Positions 19,532 through 29,207 of a DNA stretch of 64,000 nucleotides are shown piece after piece. The stretch lies in the NCBI RefSeq assembly GCF_026191475.2, contig NZ_JAOSLC020000002.1, forward strand, positions 248,001 to 312,000. Reading direction: 5' to 3'. The notes below the pieces were generated by a model, which saw only the letters and a list, made by a program, of their open reading frames with translations, made no database searches and was not told the origin of the DNA. The first letter of the stretch is position 1. Each line of letters starts with the position of its first letter. This DNA comes from Polaribacter ponticola (GTDB lineage Bacteria; Bacteroidota; Bacteroidia; Flavobacteriales; Flavobacteriaceae). The translations under genes and the position numbers were made by a program.

Positions 19532-20179
19532 ATGAAAAAAAACTTATTTATTGGATTATTAACTATTTTTCCATTAATCTTATTTTCTCAAAATAAAAAT
19601 ATTCATTTTGGAATAAAAGCTGGAATGAACTACTCGAATTACATCGATAATATTGATTTGAATTTATTTACTCATATTCCAGCTTACTATAATGGAAAGA
19701 TAGGTTTCTATATTGGAGCTTATTCTAATATTGGAATCAATAAATTGATCTCAATAAAACCCGAATTGTTAATTTCTAAAACTGGCAGTAAAGCAACTAT
19801 TGAATTTAAAGATTTACGTAATATTTATACTAATCAAGACAAAGTAGTATATCAAGAAACAAAAGCAGTAATAAATGAATATAATGTATTAATCCCTATT
19901 TTATTAAACATTAATCTGAATAAATATTTTTTTGAAATTGGCCCACAATTTGGGTATACTTTTAGTAGAAATATATCTTATAAACATGCCCCAATTAATT
20001 CTCAACTAATTTTGAAAAACTCTAGCTCTGAAAATCTTGAATTTGCTGGAGCAATTGGTTTCGGATATAAAATATCTGAATTATATCAGATTGATATTCG
20101 ATATTCGTATGGATTTACAAAAAGACAACAATTGAATAGTTCTATTTTAAATTTTGGACTATCCTACAACCTTTATTAG
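19532..20179 (+). CDS. outer-membrane beta-barrel protein (PorT-like)
   Basis: A 215-residue protein with a signal peptide (LFIGLLTIFPLILFSQ). The mature part alternates hydrophobic and polar residues as in an eight-stranded outer-membrane barrel and ends with an aromatic final strand (LNFGLSYNLY). It resembles the outer membrane beta-barrel/PorT-like proteins that are common in Flavobacteriia. Substrate or partner is unknown. It stands alone between clpC and the convergent hutH. Confidence 0.7.
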   Translation: MKKNLFIGLLTIFPLILFSQNKNIHFGIKAGMNYSNYIDNIDLNLFTHIPAYYNGKIGFYIGAYSNIGINKLISIKPELLISKTGSKATIEFKDLRNIYTNQDKVVYQETKAVINEYNVLIPILLNINLNKYFFEIGPQFGYTFSRNISYKHAPINSQLILKNSSSENLEFAGAIGFGYKISELYQIDIRYSYGFTKRQQLNSSILNFGLSYNLY

Positions 20180-20233
20180 AAAAACTGTTTGTAACACCGT
20201 TTAAACTTTATTGTTTGTTTTGACTCTCTTGAT

Positions 20234-20252
20234 AAATTCCTTCGGAATTTTT
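20234..20252 (+). terminator. short terminator after the barrel gene
   Basis: A 7-bp stem AAATTCC/GGAATTT with loop TTC is followed by TTT. It lies between convergent genes and could act on both strands; the T-tract is short. Confidence 0.45.
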
Positions 20253-20319
20253 CCATTAGTATTTTATTTACGAAATTTACTACTTAAGAAAGGCAATAAA
20301 TCTTACACGTTAGCAAACT

Positions 20320-21828
20320 TTATCCAAACAATTCTAAACTATCAATTTCTAAAGAAGTAATAAATTTAGAAGCATTTATAATATCTGAATGTAGCACTCT
20401 ATCTTCTTCTACAATTGTTACTTCTTGTCTAAATGAACTTATTATAGATTCTAAAAATGGAGAACTTTTTCTATTTCCAAAACTTAATGCTTGTGAAGCT
20501 GTAAAAAGTTCTATTGCAAAAATGGTTTGTAAATTATCTACAATTTTTTTACATTTTGTTGCCGCATTTGCCCCCATAGAGACATGATCTTCTTGTCCGT
20601 TACTAGACTCAATAGAATCTACACTTGCGGGAGTTGCGTATTGTTTATTCTGACTTACAATACTTGCTGCAGTATATTGCGGAATCATAAAACCAGAGTT
20701 TAAACCAGGATTAGAAACCAAAAATGGAGGTAAATGTCTGTGGCCAGAAACTAACTGATATGTTCTACGTTCCGATATATTCCCTAATTCCGATAAAGCA
20801 ATGGCTAAAAAATCTAATCCTAAAGCTAATGGTTGTCCATGAAAATTTCCACCAGAGATAATTTCATCTTCATCAACAAAAATATTTGGATTGTCTGTAA
20901 CAGAGTTTATTTCAGTTAGAAAAGTTTTAGTTACAAACCTTATAGTGTCTTTACTAGCTCCATGTACTTGTGGCATACATCTAAATGAATATGGGTCTTG
21001 TACATGCTGTTTTTCTTGCGAAATTAATTCACTTTCTTCTAAAAAATCTTTAATTCTTTCCGCAGTTTTTATTTGCCCATTATGAGGTCTAGCAAAATGA
21101 ATTAATGAGTTAAAGGGCTCTATTCTACCATCAAAACCTTCTAAAGAAATTGCACCAATTAAATCTGATAAATACGATAATTTATGCGCTTTTAGCAGGC
21201 AATTAATTCCGTATGCAGACATAAACTGTGTACCGTTTAACAAAGCTAAACCTTCTTTAGATTGTAGGTTTATTTTATCCCAAGAAAAAAGGTCTAATAA
21301 TTTTTTACTTTCAATTTTATCATCTTTATAATACACCTCTCCTAACCCAATTAATGGTAAAGCCAAATGCGCTAATGGAGATAAATCTCCTGAAGCACCT
21401 AATGAACCTTGCGTATAAACAACAGGAATGATATCGTTATTATAAAATTCTATCAATCTATTTACAGTTTTTAATTGCACCCCAGAATGTCCGTAACTTA
21501 AAGCTTTTATTTTAAATAAAATCATCAATTTAACAATCTCTTTCGGCACCTCATCACCAGTTCCACAGGCATGACTCATTACTAAATTCTCTTGTAGCTT
21601 CTGTAAATTATAATCATCAATTTTCACATTATACAACGATCCAAAACCTGTATTAATACCATAAATAGGCTTCGAAATCGATTTCGTTTTAGCATCTAAA
21701 TAAGACCTGCATTTTTCGATTTTCTGAATCGCAGTTTCAGATAATACTAGTTTTTTATCCGAAGAAACTATTTCTTGAATATCTGTTAAATCTAGAGGTT
21801 TAATATCTATATAATGAAAAGAGCTCAT
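20320..21828 (-). CDS. hutH: histidine ammonia-lyase
   Basis: Deaminates L-histidine to urocanate, the first step of histidine degradation. Full length at 502 residues. The tripeptide that cyclises to the MIO cofactor is A145-S146-G147 in GSLGASGDLSPLAH, and the family segments YGINTGFGSL and SGGNFHGQPLAL are present. No other hut genes are in the window. A tyrosine/phenylalanine-type lyase cannot be fully excluded, because substrate choice depends on a few residues, but overall similarity favours HutH. Confidence 0.9.
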   Translation of the reverse strand: MSSFHYIDIKPLDLTDIQEIVSSDKKLVLSETAIQKIEKCRSYLDAKTKSISKPIYGINTGFGSLYNVKIDDYNLQKLQENLVMSHACGTGDEVPKEIVKLMILFKIKALSYGHSGVQLKTVNRLIEFYNNDIIPVVYTQGSLGASGDLSPLAHLALPLIGLGEVYYKDDKIESKKLLDLFSWDKINLQSKEGLALLNGTQFMSAYGINCLLKAHKLSYLSDLIGAISLEGFDGRIEPFNSLIHFARPHNGQIKTAERIKDFLEESELISQEKQHVQDPYSFRCMPQVHGASKDTIRFVTKTFLTEINSVTDNPNIFVDEDEIISGGNFHGQPLALGLDFLAIALSELGNISERRTYQLVSGHRHLPPFLVSNPGLNSGFMIPQYTAASIVSQNKQYATPASVDSIESSNGQEDHVSMGANAATKCKKIVDNLQTIFAIELFTASQALSFGNRKSSPFLESIISSFRQEVTIVEEDRVLHSDIINASKFITSLEIDSLELFG

Positions 21829-21911
21829 AAGTTGTTTTATTGAGTTTCAAAAGTGCAAATTCATAAGAGTATATGCAAATCATTTTAACCTTTTTTCTGT
21901 AATTTAAGCTT

Positions 21912-21919
21912 TATATTTG
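21912..21919 (+). promoter_or_regulatory. -7 box of the TlpA-like gene
   Basis: TATATTTG, a perfect TAnnTTTG, ends 21 bases before the ATG at 21941. Confidence 0.55.
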
Positions 21920-21940
21920 CAGAAAATTTAAATTTTTAGA

Positions 21941-22968
21941 ATGAAAAACATTAGCGTTATACTATTTAGCTTATTACTATTAAGTTCTTGTGGAAAAAGC
22001 CATCCAAAAGAGTACCTTACTTTATCTGGTAAACTAGAAAACAATAAAGACACTATAATTTCAATTGCAAACCAACAAGGTGTTATTAAAAAAATAGTAA
22101 TCAAAGAAGATGGTCGTTTTAAAGATACATTAAAAATTGAAAAAGCTGCTATTTATACTTTTTTAACATCGACCAACAAAAGGTCTCCTATTTATTTAAA
22201 AAACGGGTATAATATTTCTTTAAAAGGAGATGCAGATGATTTTATGAATAGTTTTAAATTTTCTGGTGAAGGTTCTGATAATAGTAACTTTATTTTAGCT
22301 CAGGTAGCAAAAAGTCAAAGTATAGGAAATCCTCAAGTAATTTTAAACTTAGAAGAAAATGCTTTTAAAGAAAAAGTAAATCAATTAAAATTTGAATACG
22401 ATAGTATTTTAAATGCATATAATAATTTAGATAGTACTTTATATAATTCAATAAAAAAACAAAACCAGCAAGTTGTTACTTATTTCAACAATGCTTATGA
22501 AAAAAACAGGTTTATGAGTAAAGGTAAACCGTCACCTAAATTTGAAAACTATATTGATATTAAAGGAGGTACAAAATCTTTAGATTCTTTTAAAGGTAAA
22601 TATGTTTATATAGATGTTTGGGCTACTTGGTGTGGACCTTGTATACAACAAATCCCTTTTTTACAATCTTTAGAAAAAGAATATCATAATAAAAATATTG
22701 AATTTGTAAGTATTTCTACAGATGAATCTAGAAGAAGTGGTGGATCTTGGGAAGCTGCTGAGAAAAAATGGAGAAATTTTGTAAAGAAAAAAATATGACA
22801 GGAGTTCAACTTTGGTCTGGTCAAGATTTTTCTTTCCAACAGGCCTATCAAATAAATGCTATACCTAGATTTATTATTATAGACCCAGAAGGTAAAATTG
22901 TAGATGCAAATGCTCCAAGACCTTCTGAACCAAGATTAAAAGATCTATTTACTTCTTTAGGCATATAA
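21941..22968 (+). CDS. TlpA-family thioredoxin-like lipoprotein (frameshifted as read)
   Basis: Periplasmic thiol-disulphide oxidoreductase of the Bacteroidetes DUF4369-TlpA type. The lipobox LLSSC puts lipidation at C17, a DUF4369-like N-terminal half follows, and the thioredoxin domain has the redox motif WCGPC at about residue 228 and a cis-proline loop AIPRFI. The frame breaks at the A7 run 22787-22793: as read, translation stops after FVKKKI. Eight A would continue into NMTGVQLW and give a normal 342-residue protein. It ends at a bidirectional terminator facing accA. Confidence 0.82.
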
Positions 22969-23017
22969 ATAATCTAAAAATTCTGGATAAAAAAATTACA
23001 AAAAAAGTGTATTCATA

Positions 23018-23053
23018 AAAAAGGCGAAATTCTTAAATGAATTTCGCCTTTAT
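23018..23053. terminator. bidirectional terminator
   Basis: A perfect 12-bp stem (AAGGCGAAATTC at 23021-23032, its complement at 23039-23050) with A/T flanks separates the convergent TlpA-like gene and accA. Confidence 0.85.
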
Positions 23054-23076
23054 ATATATAATACCTAACTGATTTT

Positions 23077-24030
23077 CTACTCTTTGTAAACACCCATATC
23101 AGAGTATTTATCCATTCTTTTCATAACTAAATCTGATTCAGATAAATCTTTTAACTCTTCAAAAGCTGCTAAAATTTGAGTTTCTACCGCTTTAAATGCT
23201 CCTTGTCTATCTGCATGTGCACCTCCAACTGGTTCTTTTATAATAGCATCAATTAACTTTAGCCTTTTCATATCTGCTCCCGTTAATTTTAATGCAGCTG
23301 CAGCTTGTTCTTTAAATTCCCAACTTCTCCATAAGATTGAAGAACAAGATTCTGGAGAAATTACAGTGTACCAAGTGTTTTCCATCATGTATACTCTATC
23401 TCCTACTCCAATACCTAAAGCACCACCAGAAGCTCCTTCACCAATCACAATTGTTATAATAGGTGTTTTTAAACGAGTCATTTCTAAAATATTTCTAGCA
23501 ATAGCTTCACCTTGTCCGCGCTCTTCTGCTTCTAAACCTGGATATGCACCAGGAGTATCCAATAAAGTTACAACAGGAATATTAAATTTCTCTGCCATTT
23601 TCATTAAACGTAAAGCTTTTCTATACCCTTCAGGATTTGCCATCCCAAAATTTCTGTATTGACGCGTTTTAGTATTGTATCCTTTTTGCTGACCAATAAA
23701 CATAAAAGATTGGTCTCCAATTTTACCTAACCCACCAATCATTGCTTTATCATCTTTTACATTTCTATCTCCATGAAGTTCCATAAAAGTACCTCCACAA
23801 AGAGCATTAATGTAATCTAACGTATATGGTCTGTTTGGGTGCCTAGACAGTTGTACTCTTTGCCAAGGGGTTAAGTTTTTATAAATATCTTTTCTAGCAG
23901 CAGCTAGTTTTTTTTCTATTTTTTTACAAGTTGCAGTAACATCTACTTCACTTTCTTCTCCAATAATTTGACACTTTTCTAGCTGATCTTCTAGCTCTTT
24001 TATTGGCATTTCAAAATCTAAATATTCCAT
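23077..24030 (-). CDS. accA: acetyl-CoA carboxylase carboxyltransferase subunit alpha
   Basis: A 317-residue alpha subunit of the carboxyltransferase that makes malonyl-CoA for fatty-acid synthesis. Family hallmarks are the N-terminal coiled region, LDTPGAYPG, and the oxyanion segment [12 protein letters not shown] Bacteroidetes -7 box TATGTTTG at 24065-24072, with TTG about 22 bases further up, lies in the gap after the EamA gene, so accA probably has its own promoter as well as read-through from tgt-lptG-eamA. Confidence 0.95.
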   Translation of the reverse strand: MEYLDFEMPIKELEDQLEKCQIIGEESEVDVTATCKKIEKKLAAARKDIYKNLTPWQRVQLSRHPNRPYTLDYINALCGGTFMELHGDRNVKDDKAMIGGLGKIGDQSFMFIGQQKGYNTKTRQYRNFGMANPEGYRKALRLMKMAEKFNIPVVTLLDTPGAYPGLEAEERGQGEAIARNILEMTRLKTPIITIVIGEGASGGALGIGVGDRVYMMENTWYTVISPESCSSILWRSWEFKEQAAAALKLTGADMKRLKLIDAIIKEPVGGAHADRQGAFKAVETQILAAFEELKDLSESDLVMKRMDKYSDMGVYKE

Positions 24031-24104
24031 TTTGCAGTTATTTTGATTTAGTGGTTTGGATTAACAAACATACTATAAAATTTACTTTATTAAGCAAGTT
24101 CAGT

Positions 24105-25018
24105 TTACTTTTTTAGTTTTGTTTTCTGTTGAATCTTTTGTTTGATAACAGATTTATTTTTTATTACTCCGTTTAAAAGAACTACACTTAGTACTATTAT
24201 TGCTCCCATATAAAATGCTGGGTTCATTTTTTCTTTATCTCCAAAAATTATTAAGGCTAAAATTATTGCGTAAACTGGTTCTAGATTTATAGTTAACATA
24301 ACAGTGTATGGCGATAAATATTTCATCACCTTTACAGATATTATAAACGCATAAGCTGTACAAATACTACTTAAAACAAATAAGTAAATCCAATCTTTTT
24401 TGGGTAGTATAAAAAAAGTAATTGAATAACTATTATTAAAAAATAAGTAAGTAGCTACAAACAGAAAACCAAACAAGAGTTGATATAATGAGATTCTATT
24501 TGCATCATACTTTTTGATAAAGAGGCCGTTTAAAACAGAAAACAAAGCACCTAAAAAAGATGAAATTAAGGCATAAATAATTCCTAGTTTATATTCAGTT
24601 TCAAAATTAAAAATAATATACAAACCACCAATTACAATCATTCCTAAAATAATTTCTAACGATTTTACTTTTCTTTTAAAAAAAGTGGTTCTATTAAGGA
24701 TGTAAAAAAAGCACCGGTACTCATAGTAACTAAAGCAACTGAAACATTAGATACTTTTATTGCTTTAAAAAAGAAAATCCAATGAGATGCTATAATAATT
24801 CCTGAGAATAAAAATTTGATTAATCCTTTTTTGTCTACGTAAAAACTTTTCTTTTTAAAAAGAAAATAGATAGCAATAAACAAAACTGCTAATCCCATTC
24901 TAAAAAAGACTAAAGGAATTGCATCTATAGTTATAAGCGCACCTAAAATTGCAGTAAAACCCCAAATAAAGACAATGAGATGTAATAATAAGTAATTTTT
25001 AAGCCTACTTTCTAGCAT
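24105..25018 (-). CDS. EamA/DMT-family transporter (frameshifted as read)
   Basis: Drug/metabolite exporter-type membrane protein with about ten helices in two EamA halves; the repaired length is 304 residues. Substrate unknown. The frame breaks at the A7 run 24678-24684 (T7 on the coding strand). Eight would read EPLFFKRKVKSLE into the second half, which is how this junction usually looks in the family. As read, the first half ends at FLKEK and the second half lacks a start. Its first codons overlap the end of the LptG gene by 14 bases. Confidence 0.8.
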
Positions 25019-26095
25019 TGTAGTATAAATATATGGCTACAAACCCGAAAAATAAATTAGGCATCCAAACATACAAAAGGGAATTTACACCAGCTACCGC
25101 ACCTAAAACTTCCGATACTTTCATTAGAAAAACGTACATAAACATCATTCCAATTCCAATTGCTAAATTTACTCCTGTTCCTCCTCTACGTTTTCTAAAA
25201 GCTAAAGCAACTGCTATAATTGTAAGTATGTAAGATGCAATTGGTAAACTTGTTCTTTTATGAAGCTCAACCAAATATGCATTTAAATTTTTCACTCCTC
25301 TTTTTCTAGAAATATTAATAAACTTTAATAGTTCATCAGATGGCATTTCTTGTGATAAAGCTGATTTATATATTAAATCTTTTGGTGTAAAGTTAAAAAC
25401 GGTATCTAATTTATTTCCCGAAAAAATACTATCTCTGTTATTGTAAATTTGTCTTTTTCTCCAATTATTTAACGTAAAAACTGAATCTTTTTTATTGAAT
25501 CTAATATTATCTGCAACAAGTTTCGATTTTAATTTTAAACCATCATAAACTTCAGAGGTAAAGTCAAAACCAGCACTTGTACTTGTATTAAAATTTCTTA
25601 TAAAAATATAAGTACTATCTGTGAGCTGTAGACTAAAATCTCTAACATATTTTAGTTCATTTTTTTCTTATTATTATCAATATATTCTTTCTCAAATTTT
25701 TTTCTAGTTTTACTACTATTAGGCACTACAAAATGGTTCATCAGTAAAGACATAACAGTAATTAATGTAGCTCCAATAAAATAAGGATACAAAAATCGAG
25801 TAAAAGATACTTTAGCATTAGTAATAGCGATAATTTCGGTGTTGTTAGAAAGTTTAGAAGTGAATAAAATTACAGCAATAAATAATGCCAATGGCATAAA
25901 TGTATTGGCATAATAAATGGTAAAATTTTTATAATACTCATCTACTACTTGATAAAAACCTAAATCTGCATGTTCTAAAAAATTATCAATTTTTTCAGAG
26001 ATGTCTATAGCAATGGCAATAGGAATCAAAATTAATAAGGTAAACAAAAAGGTTACCAAAAATCGTTTTAATATGTACCAATCTATAATTTTCAA
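25005..26095 (-). CDS. LptF/LptG family LPS-export permease (frameshifted as read)
   Basis: Inner-membrane subunit of the lipopolysaccharide exporter (YjgP/YjgQ family). The repaired product is 363 residues: membrane helices near 10-30, 55-80 and 95-120, a periplasmic jellyroll-like middle, then three C-terminal helices ending LYYNARK. The frame breaks at the T7 run 25660-25666. Eight T would turn the stop after DNNKKKMN into DNNKKKNELKYV and join the two parts. LPS export is normally essential, which argues that the break is not real. It follows tgt by 50 bases on the same strand, a common Bacteroidetes order (tgt-lptG). Confidence 0.85.
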
Positions 26096-26145
26096 AAGCG
26101 CTGCTTTATTTTGTTTTTAAATGAAGATATTTCTTAAACCTATAA

Positions 26146-27276
26146 TTATAGGCGTTTATCCATTTGTTTTACCATTTTATCTTTCCATTCTCTAAAATCG
26201 CCTGCTAAAATATGTTTTCTAGCTTCGCGTGTTAACCAAACATAAAATCCTAAATTATGAATAGAAGCAATTTGTTTTCCTAACATTTCTTTAGCAGCAA
26301 ATAAATGACGTAAATAGGCTTTTGAATACATGGTATCTACCCAAGTAATTCCCATTTCATCTATTGGAGAAAAATCGTCTTCCCACTTTTTATTTTTTAT
26401 ATTGATAGAACCATGTGCTGTAAATAACATACCATTTCTAGCGTTTCTTGTTGGCATTACACAATCGAACATATCTATACCTAAAGCAATGTTTTCTAAA
26501 ATATTAATTGGAGTACCAACACCCATTAAATATCTTGGTTTATCTTCTGGTAAAATTTCTGTTACAACTTCCGTCATTGCATACATTTCTTCTGCAGGTT
26601 CACCTACTGAAAGTCCACCTATTGCATTTGCTTGCTGATTTGAGTTTGCTATATATTCTGCAGATTGTCTACGTAAATCTTTATAGGTACTACCTTGTAC
26701 AATTGGCATAAATGTTTGTTCAAAACCATATTTAAAAGGCAATTTTTCTAAGTGATTTATACACCTATCCAACCAACGATGCGTCATGTGCATAGATCTT
26801 TTTGCGTAATTATAATCGCAAGGATACGGTGTACATTCATCAAAAGCCATAATAATATCGGCGCCTATTGTACGTTGCGTTTTCATTACATTTTCTGGTG
26901 TAAAAAAGTGCATAGAACCATCTATATGACTTTTAAACTTTACACCTTGTTCGTTAATTTTTCTTCTACCAGATAAAGAGTATACTTGGTAACCACCCGA
27001 ATCTGTTAAGATGTTACGATCCCAATTCATAAACTTATGTAAACCTCCTGCTTTTTCTAAAATATCTAATCCAGGACGTAAGTATAAGTGATATGTGTTA
27101 CCTAAAATAATATCTGGATTAATCTCGTTTTTTAATTCTGATTGATGAACACCTTTTACAGTTCCAACAGTTCCTACGGGCATAAAAATAGGAGTTTCAA
27201 TTACACCATGATCGGTAGTTATTACTCCTGCTCTAGCCTTACTTTTTGGGTCGGTTATTTTTAAGTCGAATTTCAT
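26146..27276 (-). CDS. tgt: queuine/preQ1 tRNA-ribosyltransferase
   Basis: Exchanges guanine-34 of Asn, Asp, His and Tyr tRNAs for the queuosine precursor. Start taken at ATG 27276 (MKFDLKITD), 376 residues; the TTG nine bases upstream is unlikely. DSGGYQVYSLS carries the catalytic/base-binding aspartate, and GGLSVGE and MPTRNARNG are intact. The C-terminal zinc site of the family is altered: where three cysteines are expected, the protein reads MGITWVDTMYSK, without cysteine. A -7 box TATCTTTG ends only six bases before the ATG, so the message may be leaderless. Confidence 0.92.
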   Translation of the reverse strand: MKFDLKITDPKSKARAGVITTDHGVIETPIFMPVGTVGTVKGVHQSELKNEINPDIILGNTYHLYLRPGLDILEKAGGLHKFMNWDRNILTDSGGYQVYSLSGRRKINEQGVKFKSHIDGSMHFFTPENVMKTQRTIGADIIMAFDECTPYPCDYNYAKRSMHMTHRWLDRCINHLEKLPFKYGFEQTFMPIVQGSTYKDLRRQSAEYIANSNQQANAIGGLSVGEPAEEMYAMTEVVTEILPEDKPRYLMGVGTPINILENIALGIDMFDCVMPTRNARNGMLFTAHGSINIKNKKWEDDFSPIDEMGITWVDTMYSKAYLRHLFAAKEMLGKQIASIHNLGFYVWLTREARKHILAGDFREWKDKMVKQMDKRL

Positions 27277-27380
27277 TGACAGCAAAGATACTATTATTTA
27301 AGAATTGAAAAATTAAATGAACTGTTATAAAAATTACAAAAAGATAATTTTAATGCTTTTAACTGGCAAAAATGTGCGTT

Positions 27381-27495
27381 AAGGATTGAAGCGGCATCCT
27401 TTTTATACTTACTAAAGAAGCGAAAGCATTTTTAGTAAGTATAAAAAGATATAGCGTAAAGCCTGACTTTATTTTGAATGCTTTCAGAATAAAGT
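27381..27495. other. structured intergenic element (multiple hairpins)
   Basis: Three inverted repeats lie in tandem. AAGGAT/ATCCTT is at 27381-27386 and 27396-27401. A perfect 18-bp pair is at 27399-27416 and 27431-27448. ACTTTATT/AATAAAGT is at 27466-27473 and 27488-27495. The first and second overlap by three bases and so may be alternative folds. The 223-base gap between tgt and the pseudouridine synthase holds no ORF. The layout suggests a non-coding RNA or a dispersed repeat; I have a vague memory of similar flavobacterial intergenic elements but cannot confirm a name. Confidence 0.45.
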
Positions 27496-27508
27496 AACGT
27501 ACTAAAAA

Positions 27509-28399
27509 TTACCAGCGTTTCTTTTTAGATGAAAAACCTGTAGATTTCTTTTTGTTTTTAGGTGATGATTTTCTAAAAGATGCACTTTTTTTATTAAACT
27601 CATTTTTAGATGGTGCTAGTTTTCGCTTCGATTTTTGTGCTTTGGGTTTTTCTTTAACTACAGAAGCTTCTTCGGTTTTTGATGATGAAGAAATCATTTT
27701 ATTAATTTCTTTCATTTCTTCTTCAGTTAATTCTCGCCAATCTCCAGCTTGTAAATAACCAAGTTCTACATTCATAATTCTTGTACGTTTTAACTTAGTT
27801 ACTTCGTAATCTAAGTACTCGCACATTCTACGAATTTGACGATTTAAACCTTGTGTTAATACAATTTTAAATATTTTGGCACTTACTTTTTCTACCACAC
27901 ATTTATTAGTCATAGTACCTAAAATTGGAATTCCGTTTCCCATTTTTTCGATAAAATCGTCTGTAATTATTTTGTTTACAGTAACAAAATACTCTTTTTC
28001 GTGATTGTTACCTGCTCGTAAAATTTTATTTACAATATCGCCATCATTTGTAAGGAAAATTAACCCTTCCGATGGTTTATCTAAACGACCAATAGGAAAC
28101 AATCTTTCTGGATAATTTACATGCTTTACAATATTATTAGGTTCTCTATCATCTGTAGTAGAAACTATACCAACTGGTTTATTTAATGCAATATATAAGG
28201 TAACGTTTTTGGGTGTTACTAAACGACCGTCGAACTTTACAACATCTTTTTTACCAACTCTATTACCTAATTGTGTTGGTTTACCGTTTATAGTTATTCT
28301 ACCTTCTTTAATAAATTTTTCTGCTTCTCTACGAGAACAAACTCCAGAAGAACTTATATATTTATTAAGGTTTATAGATTGTTGATTTGAATTATCCAA
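27509..28399 (-). CDS. RluF-type 23S rRNA pseudouridine synthase
   Basis: Pseudouridine synthase with an N-terminal S4 RNA-binding domain ([19 protein letters not shown]) and the RluB/E/F catalytic motif [10 protein letters not shown], in which the aspartate is catalytic. Best match by feel is RluF, which modifies U2604 in 23S rRNA. The C-terminal 60 residues are very basic and low-complexity (K/S-rich). No ATG fits: TTG at 28399 or TTG at 28426 must serve; I prefer 28399 because it begins close to the S4 domain. Confidence 0.88.
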   Translation of the reverse strand: MDNSNQQSINLNKYISSSGVCSRREAEKFIKEGRITINGKPTQLGNRVGKKDVVKFDGRLVTPKNVTLYIALNKPVGIVSTTDDREPNNIVKHVNYPERLFPIGRLDKPSEGLIFLTNDGDIVNKILRAGNNHEKEYFVTVNKIITDDFIEKMGNGIPILGTMTNKCVVEKVSAKIFKIVLTQGLNRQIRRMCEYLDYEVTKLKRTRIMNVELGYLQAGDWRELTEEEMKEINKMISSSSKTEEASVVKEKPKAQKSKRKLAPSKNEFNKKSASFRKSSPKNKKKSTGFSSKKKRW

Positions 28400-28453
28400 A
28401 GAAAAATATTTTATGCAAAAATACAATTTATTTCAAGGGAGAAAAGCATACAA

Positions 28454-29061
28454 TTAAGATTTCAACTCAATAGTTCTAAAGGTTAAATTAATTCGTGGAG
28501 TATTTACTTTTTTTGTAGGTGGTAATCTGTGTAACCAATTGGTTTGAGTCCCATTTTTCATAACCAACAAACTCCCTCTTTCTAAAACAATATCTATTCT
28601 TTGCTTATTTTCTTTATGCTTAAATGAAAATTTACGTTCTGCTCCTAAAGACAAAGATGCAATTGCTCCATTTTTTTCAACATTTTTTCTCCGTCAGAAT
28701 GATAAGCCATTCCTTCTTCTCCAGAATGATATAAATTTAACAAACACGAATTATAAGTTTCGTTACTCTCTTGCTCAACAATACTTTTTAACTCTAACAG
28801 TTCTTTAGTAAAAATATTTGCAGTTTTTGTTACTTTAGAATAGGTATAAGAATACTCAGATTCTCCATACCAAGCTACTTTTCGTTTTGTAATTATTTTT
28901 TTACCAAAAATAATTGCTTCATCATTTTTCCAATTAATCGTATTTATTAATTGCTGGTAATAAAACTCACATTGGCTTTTGTTTAAAACAATTCCATGAT
29001 AATTTGTAATGCCATCAAAAGGTAAAATATTTTTTATTTTTTCAGAAGAGAATAAATCCAT
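28454..29061 (-). CDS. AlkB-like 2-oxoglutarate/Fe(II) dioxygenase (frameshifted as read)
   Basis: DNA/RNA repair dioxygenase that removes alkyl groups from bases. Repaired length is 202 residues. The iron-binding H-x-D is in AYHSDGE, the distal histidine is in WLHRLPP, and the 2-oxoglutarate-binding arginines are in PRINLTFR. The frame breaks at the T7 run 28671-28677: as read it ends KKMEQLHLCL, with eight it becomes KKNGAIASLSLGAER and continues into the second part. It is the last gene before the surface-protein island. Confidence 0.83.
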
Positions 29062-29130
29062 GAATTAAAAGTAGTAAAAAAACCTCAACAAAAATGGAAA
29101 TATCAAAATCAGTAATTATTTTTTTTACAA

Positions 29131-29165
29131 AAAAATAGCCCAAAGCATAAACTTTGGGCTATAGA
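29131..29165 (-). terminator. terminator after the large adhesin
   Basis: An 11-bp stem (ATAGCCCAAAG at 29135-29145, complement at 29152-29162) is followed on the minus strand by a T-rich tract. Confidence 0.8.
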
Positions 29166-29207
29166 ATTTGAATTAAAAAATGGGGACTGTTTTACTTATT
29201 TAAAATA

